Shown here: one piece after another, positions 8,492-21,826 of the stretch
How the letters are laid out: every line of letters starts with the position of its first letter
Numbering within the stretch: the stretch's first letter is position 1
Source: Bacillus sonorensis NBRC 101234 = KCTC 13918
Lineage (GTDB): Bacteria > Bacillota > Bacilli > Bacillales > Bacillaceae
Assembly: GCF_001592005.1 (NCBI RefSeq)
Contig: NZ_BCVZ01000007.1
Location: 106,802-170,801 of the forward strand
Direction: 5' to 3'
DNA: 64,000 bases
The notes under the pieces: model-generated
Databases searched by the model: none
What the model saw: the letters and a program-made list of their open reading frames with translations, nothing else
What the model was told of the DNA's origin: nothing
Made by a program: the position numbers and the translations under genes

Positions 8492-9511
8492 TCAATTCAA
8501 AACAGTAAAACCATTGATGATCCCGTTCGGTTTTTCCCATTCTTTGCTTACTTTTTTTGTATCGGTATCGTAAGCGAAAATCGTTCTAACCTTCGCTTCG
8601 TTTCCCGTTTCATCTTTCAGAAGCTTAGCTCCTTTTGCTTCGGCTAGGAAAAAGATTTTTTTCCCGTCTTTTGAAAACTGCGGCTGCGCCGAGTCGATCA
8701 ATGTGAACTCCCGCCCGTCTTTAATGATTGGTTTATATTCTTTCGTCTCGACATCCAGCTTGCAGATCGCCGTTTTTTCGCCTTCTTCATCTGTTGCGGT
8801 AAAAACCGCCGTCTTCCCATTTGGCGAGATTGCGATATCATTAATGAATTTCGCTATCGTTTTTATGTCTTGATTCTGCTTCTCATCGGCTAAAGAAATG
8901 CGCATATTGGTCGGTTCTGGAGCGACTCCCTTGCTATTCGCCTCATCGGTTTTCTTATAATCTTCCTCCTCGGAATAGTGCAGGAGGACAAACTGGCCTT
9001 TATCTTGATTGTATTGATAGAAGCTTACCGTTTCATCCTTGTCGTTTAATTTCGGATAGATGGCGGTAAACGCCTTTGTTTTCAAATCAAATGATGCCAG
9101 ATGAAAGTTTCGTTCAGCCGAGAGATTATAACGCATGTACAGTTTTGAGCCGTCTTTTGACAAGGTTAGCTCGTCTACATATTCATCGCCTGAATGCAGC
9201 GTCGTTTTTTTGCCTGTTTTCAGATCCAGTTTGATCAAACGCCGTCCGCTGCTCTTGTCCAAATTTGTATAGTATAGGATTTGATGTTTGCGATCCAGCG
9301 CCATAGCAGGATAGTCCGTCATTTTTTCTTTGTAAAGCACTTTCTGATTTTCATAATAAGAGGTCATTAATTTTTGATCTGTAAAGGACACGAGAAGGTC
9401 TGAACTGCCTGCCTCTTTTTGCTCCGTTTTTAATCCGGAAAAACGGAACACAGCAAAAACCCCTGCAGCTAAAACGATTCCCGCCGCCAAGATTATCATT
9501 ATTTTTTTCAT
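8492..9511 (-). CDS. ydjN: YdjN, membrane-anchored protein with repeat-type extracytoplasmic domain
   Basis: The ATG at 9509-9511 follows GGAGATCAGAAC and gives 339 residues starting MKKIMIILAAGIVLAAGVFAVF, an uncleaved signal anchor. The rest is hydrophilic with repeating short motifs (HQILYYTNLD, LTLSKDGSKLYMRY, AISPNGKTAVFTAT, PQFSKDGKKIFFLAEA) typical of TolB/WD-like beta-propeller blades facing outside the membrane. It sits directly downstream of ydjM, as in B. subtilis. The function is unknown. It may be co-transcribed with ydjM, since only 57 bases separate them and no terminator is visible. Confidence 0.85.
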   Translation of the reverse strand: MKKIMIILAAGIVLAAGVFAVFRFSGLKTEQKEAGSSDLLVSFTDQKLMTSYYENQKVLYKEKMTDYPAMALDRKHQILYYTNLDKSSGRRLIKLDLKTGKKTTLHSGDEYVDELTLSKDGSKLYMRYNLSAERNFHLASFDLKTKAFTAIYPKLNDKDETVSFYQYNQDKGQFVLLHYSEEEDYKKTDEANSKGVAPEPTNMRISLADEKQNQDIKTIAKFINDIAISPNGKTAVFTATDEEGEKTAICKLDVETKEYKPIIKDGREFTLIDSAQPQFSKDGKKIFFLAEAKGAKLLKDETGNEAKVRTIFAYDTDTKKVSKEWEKPNGIINGFTVLN

Positions 9512-9568
9512 GTTCTGATCTCCGCCAATAGAAAGAAGCAAGAAAACATTTTTCTTGCTCCATTTCGT

Positions 9569-9949
9569 TTATTTTTTATAAGTATAATGTCCTTTGACCT
9601 TGCCTTTGCTTGTTGAAAATCCTAAAGCTCTGAAGGCTTTCGGACTTACATCCAAAACAGCGCCGGGCAGTCTGCCGACATCGTATTTATATACCGTAAT
9701 CACTTTTTTAGGTTTTGCTTTTGAATAAGCTCTTATTTTTGTGCCTTTACGCGGAACGTCAAAACCCATTTTTGTAGCACAATCCCAATGACCGAGCCTT
9801 TTTCCGTCAGCGCCGATTTTTCCCACTCCATTGTACCAAGTAATATAGCCGCTGACTTTTTTTGTCTTAGCGCTGGCTTCACCGGCAAAATTAAATGCCA
9901 ACAGTAAACTCGCCGCTAAAACAAAAACTGAAAAGAGTATTTTCTTCAT
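9569..9949 (-). CDS. ydjM: YdjM, secreted cell-wall-associated protein
   Basis: A 126-residue secreted protein with a signal peptide (MKKILFSVFVLAASLLLAF, then AGEASAK with cleavage after ASA). The mature part starts KTKKVSGYITWYNGVGKIGADGKRLGHWDCATKMGFD and ends SPKAFRALGFSTSKGKVKGHYTY, a small double-psi-barrel/3D-like fold seen in wall-associated proteins. In B. subtilis ydjM belongs to the WalRK cell-wall regulon, and a matching WalR box lies in front of this copy. The exact role in wall metabolism is unknown. Confidence 0.88.
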   Translation of the reverse strand: MKKILFSVFVLAASLLLAFNFAGEASAKTKKVSGYITWYNGVGKIGADGKRLGHWDCATKMGFDVPRKGTKIRAYSKAKPKKVITVYKYDVGRLPGAVLDVSPKAFRALGFSTSKGKVKGHYTYKK

Positions 9950-9993
9950 ATAAAAATATCCTCCATGTGCTGGGATTTTTTTCTGACATAGAG

Positions 9994-10038
9994 ATTATAC
10001 CGTGTTTCATAGACAAGCTCTTTTACAGTTTCTTTACG
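9994..10038 (-). promoter_or_regulatory. ydjM promoter with WalR box
   Basis: Reading the minus strand, a TATAAT -10 lies at 9994-9999. Just upstream of a poor -35 is CGTAAA-GAAAC-TGTAAA (10022-10038), which matches the WalR direct-repeat consensus TGTWAH-N5-TGTWAH at 11 of 12 positions. A weak -35 with the box immediately upstream is the layout of a WalR-activated promoter. Confidence 0.7.
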
Positions 10039-10107
10039 TTTGGAATGCAAATATTACATATTCTAAGCCCTTCTTCGATTAAAAGCGGTGAATTTTTCAT
10101 ATCCTTA

Positions 10108-10899
10108 CTATAAAAATTGACCAGTTTCTATCTTGGTGGTATTTTTCCCTTTAACCTGTTTTAACGTCGCTACGATAAGAAAGCTGACAATCACTAATAA
10201 CAGCCATGAACTCACCTTTCCTAGATGAACGAGACTCCATGCATCGGTTTGGTTTGGATATTCCCACGCCCCAAAAAACGTTGCAATATTTTCGGCTATC
10301 CAGATAAAAAATCCGATGAGCCCAAAAGAAAGTGCGAGTGGCATACGGTAACGAATTCCATTAACCTCATATGTAACCCATGATTGCCAAAAGACGATCA
10401 TGACAAGTCCAGATAACCACCAACGAATGTCAATCAAATAATGGTGGGTAAAAAAATTTAAATAAATAGCAGCGGCAAGAGGTACGACTACCAAAAACGG
10501 CGGCCACTTCACCAGTTCAACCTTAAGCCTCCTCCACGCCTGGCAAAGATAACTAGCTACACTTGCGTACATGAAGCCGCTATACAAAGGCACTCCAAAA
10601 ATTTTGAAATATCCTTCCTCCGGATAAGACCAGGAGCCCATATGTACCTTGAAAAGTTCAAGAGCAAGTCCAATAAGGTGAAACAATGTGATCACTTTTA
10701 ATTCATCCCGTGTTTCAAGACCTGAACGCACCATCAACCACTGCATGAGAACACAGATGATGAGCAGCCAGTCATACCGTGGCAAGAAGGGAAGAGGGAT
10801 GATTTTTGTAAGAGCCAAAGAGGCAAAAATAACGACAGGAAACAAACATGATAGGGCCTGCTCCCAACCAAAACGAACGAGTTGTTTTAGTGCTCTCAT
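10108..10899 (-). CDS. yoaT: DUF817 integral membrane protein
   Basis: The ATG at 10897-10899 has GGAGG 8 bases upstream; an earlier ATG at 10914 overlaps that ribosome binding site. The product is 263 residues, as B. subtilis YoaT, with about eight hydrophobic helices. Conserved DUF817 features include GSWSYPEEGYFKIFGVPLYSGFMYASVASY and the mirrored FFGAWEYPNQTDAW, suggesting two related halves. Function is unknown. It lies next to yozG and yoaS as in B. subtilis, although about 120 bases separate it from yozG. Confidence 0.87.
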   Translation of the reverse strand: MRALKQLVRFGWEQALSCLFPVVIFASLALTKIIPLPFLPRYDWLLIICVLMQWLMVRSGLETRDELKVITLFHLIGLALELFKVHMGSWSYPEEGYFKIFGVPLYSGFMYASVASYLCQAWRRLKVELVKWPPFLVVVPLAAAIYLNFFTHHYLIDIRWWLSGLVMIVFWQSWVTYEVNGIRYRMPLALSFGLIGFFIWIAENIATFFGAWEYPNQTDAWSLVHLGKVSSWLLLVIVSFLIVATLKQVKGKNTTKIETGQFL

Positions 10900-11016
10900 G
10901 ATTTGTGCCTCCATAGGTTTTTTCTGAATATTTGCAATGTTTGCTTTAATGGACTAAGAATTATGCGGAGAGGATCATTCAGCCCCATTTTCCTTTTCAT
11001 GATAAATATTTCTGAT

Positions 11017-11241
11017 TTATACATCCCTTGTGTCTTCATCACTTTGGTATTCCAAAATATCCCCGGGCTGACATTCCAAAGCCTTGCAAATCGCCTCTAA
11101 AGTTGATAATCGAATGGCCTTTGCTTTTCCATTTTTCAATATAGAAAGATTAGCCATCGTTATCCCAACCCTCTCCGAAAGTTCTGTTACGCTCATTTTC
11201 CTTTTAGCCAGCATCACATCAATATTGATAATAATTGCCAT
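11017..11241 (-). CDS. yozG: Small XRE-family regulator
   Basis: A 74-residue protein that is almost entirely a Cro/CI helix-turn-helix (MSVTELSERVGITMANLSILKNGKAKAIRLSTLEAICKAL). It lacks any effector domain. I chose the ATG at 11239-11241, six bases after GAGGTG. It follows yoaS by 10 bases, so the two form an operon. The DUF2975 membrane protein plus a tiny XRE protein is a very common pair in Firmicutes; the membrane protein may sense something that the regulator responds to, which is inference. Confidence 0.9.
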   Translation of the reverse strand: MAIIINIDVMLAKRKMSVTELSERVGITMANLSILKNGKAKAIRLSTLEAICKALECQPGDILEYQSDEDTRDV

Positions 11242-11251
11242 GTTCATCACC

Positions 11252-11734
11252 TCAGACCGTTAAGTCATTTTCTGTTTTTATATCAATCGCTTCTTTTAAC
11301 AGTTTTTGAAGAACAGCAGCAAAGACTGCAATCACCATTGAAGCAAAAATAATGACCAATCCGATGACTATGATACCCGGGGCGTCGTCTATCTCCGCCA
11401 CGAGATAAAAAAGCGGCATGCCTGCCACATACAAGATGCTGATTGTGTTCGCACAGTATTTGATATTTTTTAAAGCTCTTACAGAAATTTTAGAGAACGC
11501 TTTGTTCTTATCAATATAGCTTAAAAGTTGAAACGCTTGATAAAGAGCAAAGTAAAAAGGTATCGCCGTTACATACAAATAGATGAAAACGAGATATTTT
11601 ATATAAGCAATATTGGGAAGTAATTCTGCTGTATAATTGGCTATCTTAGGCACCAAAAAAATGCATAAAGCAAGAATTGGAATTCCAATAAGAATAACAG
11701 CTATCTTTAAGAAGAGTGTTGACACTCGTTTCAT
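11252..11734 (-). CDS. yoaS: DUF2975 membrane protein
   Basis: The ATG at 11732-11734 has GAGGTG five bases upstream and is preferred to the ATG at 11776. The 160-residue product has four hydrophobic helices and a charged tail (KEAIDIKTENDLTV), the DUF2975 plan, and the same length as B. subtilis YoaS. It is followed by yozG in one operon. Function unknown. Confidence 0.87.
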   Translation of the reverse strand: MKRVSTLFLKIAVILIGIPILALCIFLVPKIANYTAELLPNIAYIKYLVFIYLYVTAIPFYFALYQAFQLLSYIDKNKAFSKISVRALKNIKYCANTISILYVAGMPLFYLVAEIDDAPGIIVIGLVIIFASMVIAVFAAVLQKLLKEAIDIKTENDLTV

Positions 11735-12156
11735 AAAAAGCACCTCACTTATTTGTTGTCGATTTGAATTTAGCATATTATTTATCGTTTTACAATAAAA
11801 AAATATTGAAATGGATCATTTTATTATTGTTATGTTGTGGTCTTTTTCATTTTAGCCAAGACAAAATTCGTTCTTACGGTAATGCTCTACAATGTAAAAC
11901 TTGTGCAGCCAACTGAACCGTTGAACAACAAGAAAAAAGCATGCCGCAACAATTAGTTCGAAGTTCAATGTGCCTTGGATCACTAAATCCAAACGATTTT
12001 TCAATTAAAAATTCTGTCACTGGGATTCAGTGAGCTCGGGGAATTGTTTTTAGGTGAGTTTACAAAAATGCCAGACAGTGCGCGGGGAATCTTTAATACT
12101 TACTTGAAAACTAATCTGAAAAGCACAGAAATAAGAGGCAGTAATCGATATAAAAA
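11735..12156. other. Intergenic region with possible gene relic
   Basis: About 420 bases without an intact gene. Short open stretches on the plus strand, for example around 11860-11955 reading LAKTKFVLTVMLYNVKLVQP, and 12025-12140 reading ELGELFLGEF then KMPDSARGIFNTYLKT, look more protein-like than random but are broken by stops. They could be remains of a transposase or another lost gene. I cannot assign them. Confidence 0.3.
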
Positions 12157-12187
12157 TTGACACTTTCGCCTGTTTTGCTCGTATAAA
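12157..12187 (+). promoter_or_regulatory. SigA-like promoter for lipoprotein operon
   Basis: TTGACA (12157-12162) and TATAAA (12182-12187) are separated by 19 bases (18 if GTATAA is used), upstream of an AGGATG ribosome binding site. Confidence 0.5.
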
Positions 12188-12219
12188 AGGAGAAAAACAG
12201 ATAGACAGGATGATAAAAT

Positions 12220-12615
12220 ATGACAAAATTCAAACTCACTTCTTTTACTCTCATGATGTTTACCGCAGCCCTTTTGATTTCCGGCTGCGACGACAGCGGT
12301 GAAGACCGTTCTCAAGAAGCCGCCAAAGACAAATCGCTGAAAACATATGATCTCGTCTGGTTCGATTATCTGAATGACAGCGAATCTGACAGCGCCCCGG
12401 AAGTCAAAGTCTCCTATATGGAAAACGGCAAGCAAAAAACGAAAACATTTAAAAAATATGTGGAGAATGTGGAAGATATCGAACAGCCTTACATCAAAAT
12501 GCGGAATGATGAAGTGTTCATCTACAGGCCGCCTTACATGACATACGACCAGAAGCCGCTTGAAGGAGTCGTGAAAGACAAAATAGAACAAAAAAGCAGT
12601 GATGATCAACAATGA
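12220..12615 (+). CDS. Putative lipoprotein of unknown family
   Basis: A 131-residue protein with a lipoprotein signal peptide whose lipobox LISGC places the lipidated Cys at 23. The mature chain is acidic and hydrophilic, with a central YDLVWFDYLNDSESD segment and a tract KVSYMENGKQKTKTFKKYVENVEDIEQPYIKMRNDEVFIYRPPY that looks like a small beta domain. No known domain is recognised. It overlaps the next gene by four bases (ATGA), so the two are translationally coupled and probably work together at the cell surface. Confidence 0.75.
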   Translation: MTKFKLTSFTLMMFTAALLISGCDDSGEDRSQEAAKDKSLKTYDLVWFDYLNDSESDSAPEVKVSYMENGKQKTKTFKKYVENVEDIEQPYIKMRNDEVFIYRPPYMTYDQKPLEGVVKDKIEQKSSDDQQ

Positions 12616-13196
12616 AGAAAAAGACGCTATTGCTGATGCTCGCCGTTTTATTCATGTTTACAGCAGTATGGGCAGATAACGCAGAAGCTGTAAGCGGGAC
12701 AAGCTCGTCAGGGGGAAGGTCTGCAAACACATCAGGAAAAAGCTCTGCCGGCAGCCGGGCGGCTTCGGTTCATAAAAATGCGAGAAGCTATATGAAAAAC
12801 GCCGCAAATAAAAGCAATTCGGCGAAAAATTTCACTAAAAACAGAGTTTCGAACAGTCTGCAAAGAACATTGCCTGCAAACGCCCTGTACAAGAGAAGCG
12901 TCAAACAGACAATCAATCAAAATCCCGCAGGCACGTCTTTTTTTAATTATTATTTTCCATACTGGATGATCTTTCATTCACATGGATATACAGCCGAACA
13001 AAAAAGCATGCTGCAAAGTATCGGAGTGAGAGAAAAAGAGATTGCCAAACCGAAGGAAAACAGATACTGGCTGATCATTGAGGATCAAAGCGGAAAGCAG
13101 CAGGCCGTCCTCGTCTCAAAAAAGCAATATGACAGCGTGAACAAAGGAGATCGCATCAAATTGCGCCATAAACGTCTGATCAAAGAAAAAAGCTGA
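12612..13196 (+). CDS. Secreted Ser/Lys-rich protein of unknown function
   Basis: A 194-residue secreted protein with a signal peptide (MKKKTLLLMLAVLFMFTAVW, cleavage likely after NAEA). A low-complexity Ser/Gly/Ala/Asn/Lys-rich basic segment (35-95) follows, then a hydrophobic/aromatic patch FFNYYFPYWMIFHSHG near 115-130. The C-terminal domain (ENRYWLIIEDQSGKQQAVLVSKKQYDSVNKGDRIKLRHKRL) looks like a small beta-barrel. It is translationally coupled to the lipoprotein gene by a 4-bp overlap. The function is not known to me. Confidence 0.72.
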   Translation: MKKKTLLLMLAVLFMFTAVWADNAEAVSGTSSSGGRSANTSGKSSAGSRAASVHKNARSYMKNAANKSNSAKNFTKNRVSNSLQRTLPANALYKRSVKQTINQNPAGTSFFNYYFPYWMIFHSHGYTAEQKSMLQSIGVREKEIAKPKENRYWLIIEDQSGKQQAVLVSKKQYDSVNKGDRIKLRHKRLIKEKS

Positions 13197-13224
13197 TTGA
13201 AACAAAGTGTTCATCAGCTTTTTT
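13191..13224. terminator. Terminator between the secreted-protein operon and GNAT gene
   Basis: AGCTGAT / ATCAGCT arms with a 15-nt loop and a T6 run on the plus strand; it covers the ends of both convergent genes. Confidence 0.75.
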
Positions 13225-14053
13225 CAGACTGGTCAAAAGCATACACTATCGAATCCGCAACCGGCCTGTAGCCGATTTCCGCGTAGATTTTATTGGATGT
13301 CGGATTGGCTTGATCGGTGTACAAACTGCAAAATGAGACCCCTTCGTCCAACAGCGTCCGGCTGAGGGCCGCCACACATGATGTTGCATAGCCTTTGTTT
13401 CGCCGGTTTTTCGGTGTAAACACAAGGTTGACGGTGATGCCGTTTTTCGTCGGCCTCGATTTTTGAGCCATTGAAACAGCCTCCCCACAGTCCTCCCATA
13501 CATAAATTGAAGCTTTATCAATCCCCCGGGCGGCCATTTTCTTCGCCTTTTCATGCCCGAGGCCGTCATGGAAAGCCTCTTCTGAAAACGAATGTATCCA
13601 ATCGGTGATCAATTCCAGATCACGCTGATCCGCTTTTCTTAAGCTTCCTGAACTCAGAGAGACGTCATTGACGTTATCGAGCTGATAAATGGTTTGCTTC
13701 ATCTTGACCCGCGTCTTCCTTTTCCATGCATCTGCAAAAGCTTTGGCAATCGCGGGCTGCCCGATGACGCCCGGCGGCCTGATTCCCGCCTTTTTTATAT
13801 ACGCGGCCAGTTCACCTGCCGCTTCGACCCGGCGTTCGTCTCCAGCCAAAATCAATTCACCTGAAGCCATAACTGCCATCAGCTGAATTCCCTGTTCATT
13901 TTCCGCTGACAGCAAAACGGCTTCAGAGTCTTGCTGTTCCCGCAGATGATACAAAAGCCCAAGCGGCAAATTGTTGACTGCTTCATGCTCTAAAAGCGCA
14001 TGCTCGGCATGCCGAAGAAATTCTTCGGGACAGCTGAATCTTTTGACTTCCAC
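13214..14053 (-). CDS. GNAT-family N-acetyltransferase
   Basis: I chose the GTG at 14051-14053 because AAAGGGGCT stands 7 bases upstream; a longer frame to 14116 would need an unsupported TTG. The 279-residue protein has a divergent N-terminal half and a C-terminal GNAT domain. The acetyl-CoA loop NRRNKGYATSCVAALSRTLL lies near residue 205, followed by SLYTDQANPTSNKIYAEIGYRPV, the usual beta6-alpha4 region. It is similar to two-domain GCN5 proteins common in bacilli. The substrate is unknown. Confidence 0.85.
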   Translation of the reverse strand: MEVKRFSCPEEFLRHAEHALLEHEAVNNLPLGLLYHLREQQDSEAVLLSAENEQGIQLMAVMASGELILAGDERRVEAAGELAAYIKKAGIRPPGVIGQPAIAKAFADAWKRKTRVKMKQTIYQLDNVNDVSLSSGSLRKADQRDLELITDWIHSFSEEAFHDGLGHEKAKKMAARGIDKASIYVWEDCGEAVSMAQKSRPTKNGITVNLVFTPKNRRNKGYATSCVAALSRTLLDEGVSFCSLYTDQANPTSNKIYAEIGYRPVADSIVYAFDQSEKS

Positions 14054-14142
14054 GTTGATTAAGCCCCTTTCTGTTTCTTTACTTTCATTAAAGAACAGCT
14101 TTACGTTTGAAAGCAAGGGGCATTTTCTGTCGCCGTCCCCAA

Positions 14143-14810
14143 TTATCGTTCCATGCGCCGCTTCCAGCCTTCATACAGAAGGTCAAACGACAAATCAGAC
14201 GTTTGCCTGACAGAAAGGTCTGCTTCATGCATGGCGCGTTCATTCCCGACTCCTACGGCAAACATCCCCGCTGATTTGATCGAGGCGATCCCGGCTTCGG
14301 CGTCTTCTATACCTGCACAGTCCACAGGGGATACGCCGAGATGCCCGGCAGCCGCCAAAAATATTTCAGGATCGGGCTTTCCTTTTTTAAGACTTGCCGG
14401 ATCGACGATGACATCAAAGACGTTGATCAGGTCCAGCCTTTTTAAAATGGACGGGGCATTGCGGCTTGCCGAAGCTAAAGCGATTTTGATCCGTTCTTTT
14501 TCCAGTTCACATAAGAGACGCCCGATTCCGGGCAAAAGATCGCGGGGCGTAATGTTGTCTATCAGTTTTTGATAATATTGATTTTTCATTACCAAGAGAT
14601 CCCGCTTTGCGGATTTTGAGTATGTCGCTGACAATCCGCCATGGTCCAGGATGCGTTCAAGCGATTCCTCCCTGCTGATTCCTTTCAGCCTTTCATTAAA
14701 GTCCCTGTCAAATGGAATATGCAATTGTTCAGCGATACGCTTCCACGCGAGAAAATGCAGCTCAGCCGTATCTGTTATGACTCCATCCAAATCAAATATG
14801 ACCGCTTTCA

Positions 14811-14811
<1 letters not shown>
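14143..14811 (-). CDS. pgcM: Beta-phosphoglucomutase
   Basis: A 222-residue HAD-superfamily enzyme converting beta-glucose 1-phosphate, released by the GH65 phosphorylase, into glucose 6-phosphate. The N-terminal motif VIFDLDGVITDTAELHF carries nucleophile Asp7 and acid/base Asp9; motif II is ALASASRN near 118, and the Lys/Asp motifs KKGKPDPEIF and GIEDAEAGI follow. The GTG start at 14811 overlaps the malL stop by one base, so it is the last gene of the maltodextrin operon. Confidence 0.94.
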
Positions 14812-18763
<3,952 letters not shown>

Positions 18764-18786
<23 letters not shown>

Positions 18787-19639
18787 GGTTTCCTCCTGAC
18801 TGTAGTTTCCCGTTATGGTGGCGGGTTTTGTACAAATGCCTAAATGTAAATGAAATCATCAAGATGACGCCGCAGGAATGGATCAACAGCACGGCCGTGA
18901 AGTCAAAATGGATTAAACCGGCCGTTGCTGCGGCAAAAACCGGAACGGCTGATCCGCTTACCGCAGCTGCGGCTGCTTCCTTGAACGACGCAATGCCGGA
19001 CATGTTTGATGCTTTTGTGATCCATATGCCTCCTGCGATGACAGCCGTCAACACCAGCTGGATGATGAATATCGCCGAACATGCCAGCATCATGATCATC
19101 GGTTTATACTGAGCAAACCACAATCGCCCGATAAAAGCCTCCATATCGGAGATGTCCAGCTTTCCGTCCTTTTTGCCATAGCGGACGGAAAATCCCGTCC
19201 CGTTTTGATCACTGATGATCAGATGATCAGGCTGAAAGATGACGGCGTTTTCATAGCCGTTTACCTTGAGACGCCCATTCTCACCGCTTATGTTGTACTC
19301 GCGCTTCATATCGACCGCAAGCAAAGTCCGTCCTTTTTCGATCCGATAAAAACTTTTCCCGCCGGTCAGCTTTCCATTCGTTAGTTGATAATCTTTTAAT
19401 TGGCCGGCAAATCTTTCATTGCCGGCTTGAATGGCCGACGGCATGAGGGATCCGATATGGAACCGATCCATTTTCAAAAATGAAATGGTAAACGGCACCA
19501 TTAAGCAAGACGTCAAAAAAACAAATAAAAAAAAGATTTCGAACCAGCTGAATGTCTTTCTGTAACGGCAGACGCCGGCCGGCGATACTGCCGCTTTAAG
19601 AAATCGGGCCATAAAACGATCATTCTGCAAAGCTTTCAT
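18764..19639 (-). CDS. yvdJ: DUF1189 membrane protein of the maltodextrin operon
   Basis: A 291-residue membrane protein of the DUF1189 family, matching YvdJ by position. One hydrophobic helix lies at 30-50, a hydrophilic extracytoplasmic domain at 55-165, and three to four helices follow. DUF1189 proteins such as B. subtilis YqfB and E. coli-type MalA-like members are repeatedly found with maltose transport genes but have no established role. It starts 4 bases after mdxG and overlaps yvdK. Confidence 0.85.
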
Positions 19640-19643
19640 TGGC

Positions 19644-20483
19644 TTATCCCTTCGTTCCGCCGGTTGTCAGACCGGACACAAAGTTCTTTTGGAGAAAAAA
19701 GAACAATACACATATCGGCAGCGCCGCAAGTATCGCTCCGGCCGCAAACAGCGCGACTTTTTGCTGCTGCGGGTTGGATATAAAGGACTGCAATCCGACG
19801 GCGATCGTCATTCGTTCAGGCGAACGGAGCAAAAACTTGGCCAGCAAATAATCGCCGAACGGCCCCATAAACGCCCAAAGCGCCTGCACAGCAAGCATCG
19901 GCTTCACCAGCGGCAGCACAATCGAGGCGAAAATCCGCAAATGTCCTGCCCCATCAATCCGTGCAGCTTCATCAATTTCTCTCGGCACGGTATCAAAATA
20001 GCCTTTCATCAGCCATGTGTTCATCGGAATTCCTCCGCCGATATAGATTGCTGTTAAAAACCAGTACTGATCGAGAGCGCCGATCAGCATGGCCAAGACG
20101 TAAAAAGCTGTCAGCGCCGCCATCGTCGGCACCATCTGAATGATCAAAAAGAATATTAAACTCTTTTTTCTGCCCGCAAAGCGATAGCGGCTGTACGTAT
20201 AGCCCGCAAGCGTCACGACGGTAACCTGCAGCACCATGACCGACAACGCGATTATAAGTGTATTGCCATACCAATGAAGATAAAGCGTTTCTTCAAACAG
20301 CCGCTTGAAATGATCCAATGTCCATGAACCGGAAAAATCAAGCTGAAAAGACGTCACATTTCCCACACGAAACGCGGAAGAAGCCGTAATCAGCAGCGGA
20401 TATATAATGACAATGCTTAAAAACGCCAAAAAGAAATAGGTGCAGATTTTGGTAAGGATCCTGGCGGTTCGCGCATTCATCAC
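19644..20483 (-). CDS. mdxG: Maltodextrin ABC transporter permease MdxG
   Basis: A 279-residue MalG-type permease with six membrane helices. The EAA loop that docks the ATPase is visible ([27 protein letters not shown], residues about 170-195). It pairs with MdxF to form the channel for maltodextrins. It overlaps the end of mdxF by four bases (ATGA). There is no ATPase gene here; in B. subtilis MsmX from another locus serves this importer. Confidence 0.94.
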   Translation of the reverse strand: MMNARTARILTKICTYFFLAFLSIVIIYPLLITASSAFRVGNVTSFQLDFSGSWTLDHFKRLFEETLYLHWYGNTLIIALSVMVLQVTVVTLAGYTYSRYRFAGRKKSLIFFLIIQMVPTMAALTAFYVLAMLIGALDQYWFLTAIYIGGGIPMNTWLMKGYFDTVPREIDEAARIDGAGHLRIFASIVLPLVKPMLAVQALWAFMGPFGDYLLAKFLLRSPERMTIAVGLQSFISNPQQQKVALFAAGAILAALPICVLFFFLQKNFVSGLTTGGTKG

Positions 20484-21787
20484 ATGACCTCCTCATTGCC
20501 AAACGCATTCGATTTCTTAAAAGCAATCAGGGAAACTCCAATGACAATGAAAGAAATTAACAGCGTGACAGCGGCAGCGACGGAATATTGCGGCGAAGTC
20601 CCGGTTGTCAGCTTATAGATCCAGGAAATTAATATATCGGTTGACCCGGCTCCGGCTCCCGCGCTTCCCGGTCCTCCTTCATTAAATAAGTAGATGATCG
20701 AAAAATTATTGAAATTAAACGTATACTGCGTAATCAGCACGGGTGCGGTCGCAAATAAAATCATCGGCAATGTGATATATTGAAAACGTTGAATAAAAGT
20801 GGCCCCGTCAATCTTTGCCGCTTCATACATTTCACCTGGAATCGCCTGAAGCACGCCCGTCACCATGACATAAATATACGGAAATCCGAGCCAGGTCTGT
20901 ATCATAATCAGAGCCGTCTTCGTCCAGAACGGGTCGGTCTTCCACGAGACCGCCGGCAGATCCACAAACGGCAGATGATTCAATAATGGAATAACCTGTG
21001 CGTTCATAGCGCCGATGCTGTCATTGAAGATATTAGAAAAGCTCATTATCGTAATAAAAGCCGGAACAGCCCACGGGAGCAAAAAGATCATTCGAAATAT
21101 CCGCTTGCCCTTAATAAAATCCTGATTGACGATAAGCGCGGTCGCTATGCCGAGAACAATTTGCAGCGTTGTCGCGCAGATCGTCCAGATGATGGTCCAC
21201 CCCAGTACATCGGTAAATGTCTCCCGATAGGAACCGAGGAGTAAAATATTCATGAAGTTTTTAAACCCGACCCAGTCAATCAGGCTGTTAGGCGGAATAT
21301 GATAAAAATCATAGTTGGTAAATGCGACAAACAGAGTCACGAGAACCGGAAAAATAATGACAAACACCATCATAAAGTATGCCGGCAGTGTAAATAAATA
21401 TGGAAACCCTTTATCTCCCGCATTCCTGATCATGTCCCGGGCCGTCGTGCTGACCTTTAAGCCCGCCGCTTTCATCGCGGCGGTCTTGCGGGCATCATAA
21501 ATATTAAAGATGTAGAACATCAGAAACAGCAGCGTCACAATCAATTGCAGCGTGCCTTCGATGAGCAGAAACAGCGAATGATCTTCACCGGGAACACTTC
21601 CGAGCGTAATCAATCCGGTGAGCGCCTTTATGCCGAAAATCCCTAATTCACAAACAAACAACCCTGTAATGGCGAGAAAAAAAATTCCCTTTGAAATCTG
21701 CCGGTTCGCGATCTGTCCGACTCCCGGAATGATGGATAAAAGCCCTGCTTTCCGCCTCTCTTTTGCAAGTGTTTGATCTTTGTTCAT
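20480..21787 (-). CDS. mdxF: Maltodextrin ABC transporter permease MdxF
   Basis: A 435-residue MalF-type permease with eight membrane helices and the EAA loop [24 protein letters not shown] near residue 325. The extended N-terminus with three extra helices distinguishes MalF- from MalG-type subunits. It lies 39 bases after mdxE, with AGAGGGCG as ribosome binding site. Confidence 0.94.
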   Translation of the reverse strand: MNKDQTLAKERRKAGLLSIIPGVGQIANRQISKGIFFLAITGLFVCELGIFGIKALTGLITLGSVPGEDHSLFLLIEGTLQLIVTLLFLMFYIFNIYDARKTAAMKAAGLKVSTTARDMIRNAGDKGFPYLFTLPAYFMMVFVIIFPVLVTLFVAFTNYDFYHIPPNSLIDWVGFKNFMNILLLGSYRETFTDVLGWTIIWTICATTLQIVLGIATALIVNQDFIKGKRIFRMIFLLPWAVPAFITIMSFSNIFNDSIGAMNAQVIPLLNHLPFVDLPAVSWKTDPFWTKTALIMIQTWLGFPYIYVMVTGVLQAIPGEMYEAAKIDGATFIQRFQYITLPMILFATAPVLITQYTFNFNNFSIIYLFNEGGPGSAGAGAGSTDILISWIYKLTTGTSPQYSVAAAVTLLISFIVIGVSLIAFKKSNAFGNEEVM

Positions 21788-21826
21788 TTTTTCGCCCTCT
21801 ATTCTTCCGGACGCTAAACCGCCGTT

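Noticed and set aside
12100..12612. Minus-strand frame of 170 codons
   Set aside because: Antisense to the lipoprotein gene, which has a clear lipobox, promoter and ribosome binding site.
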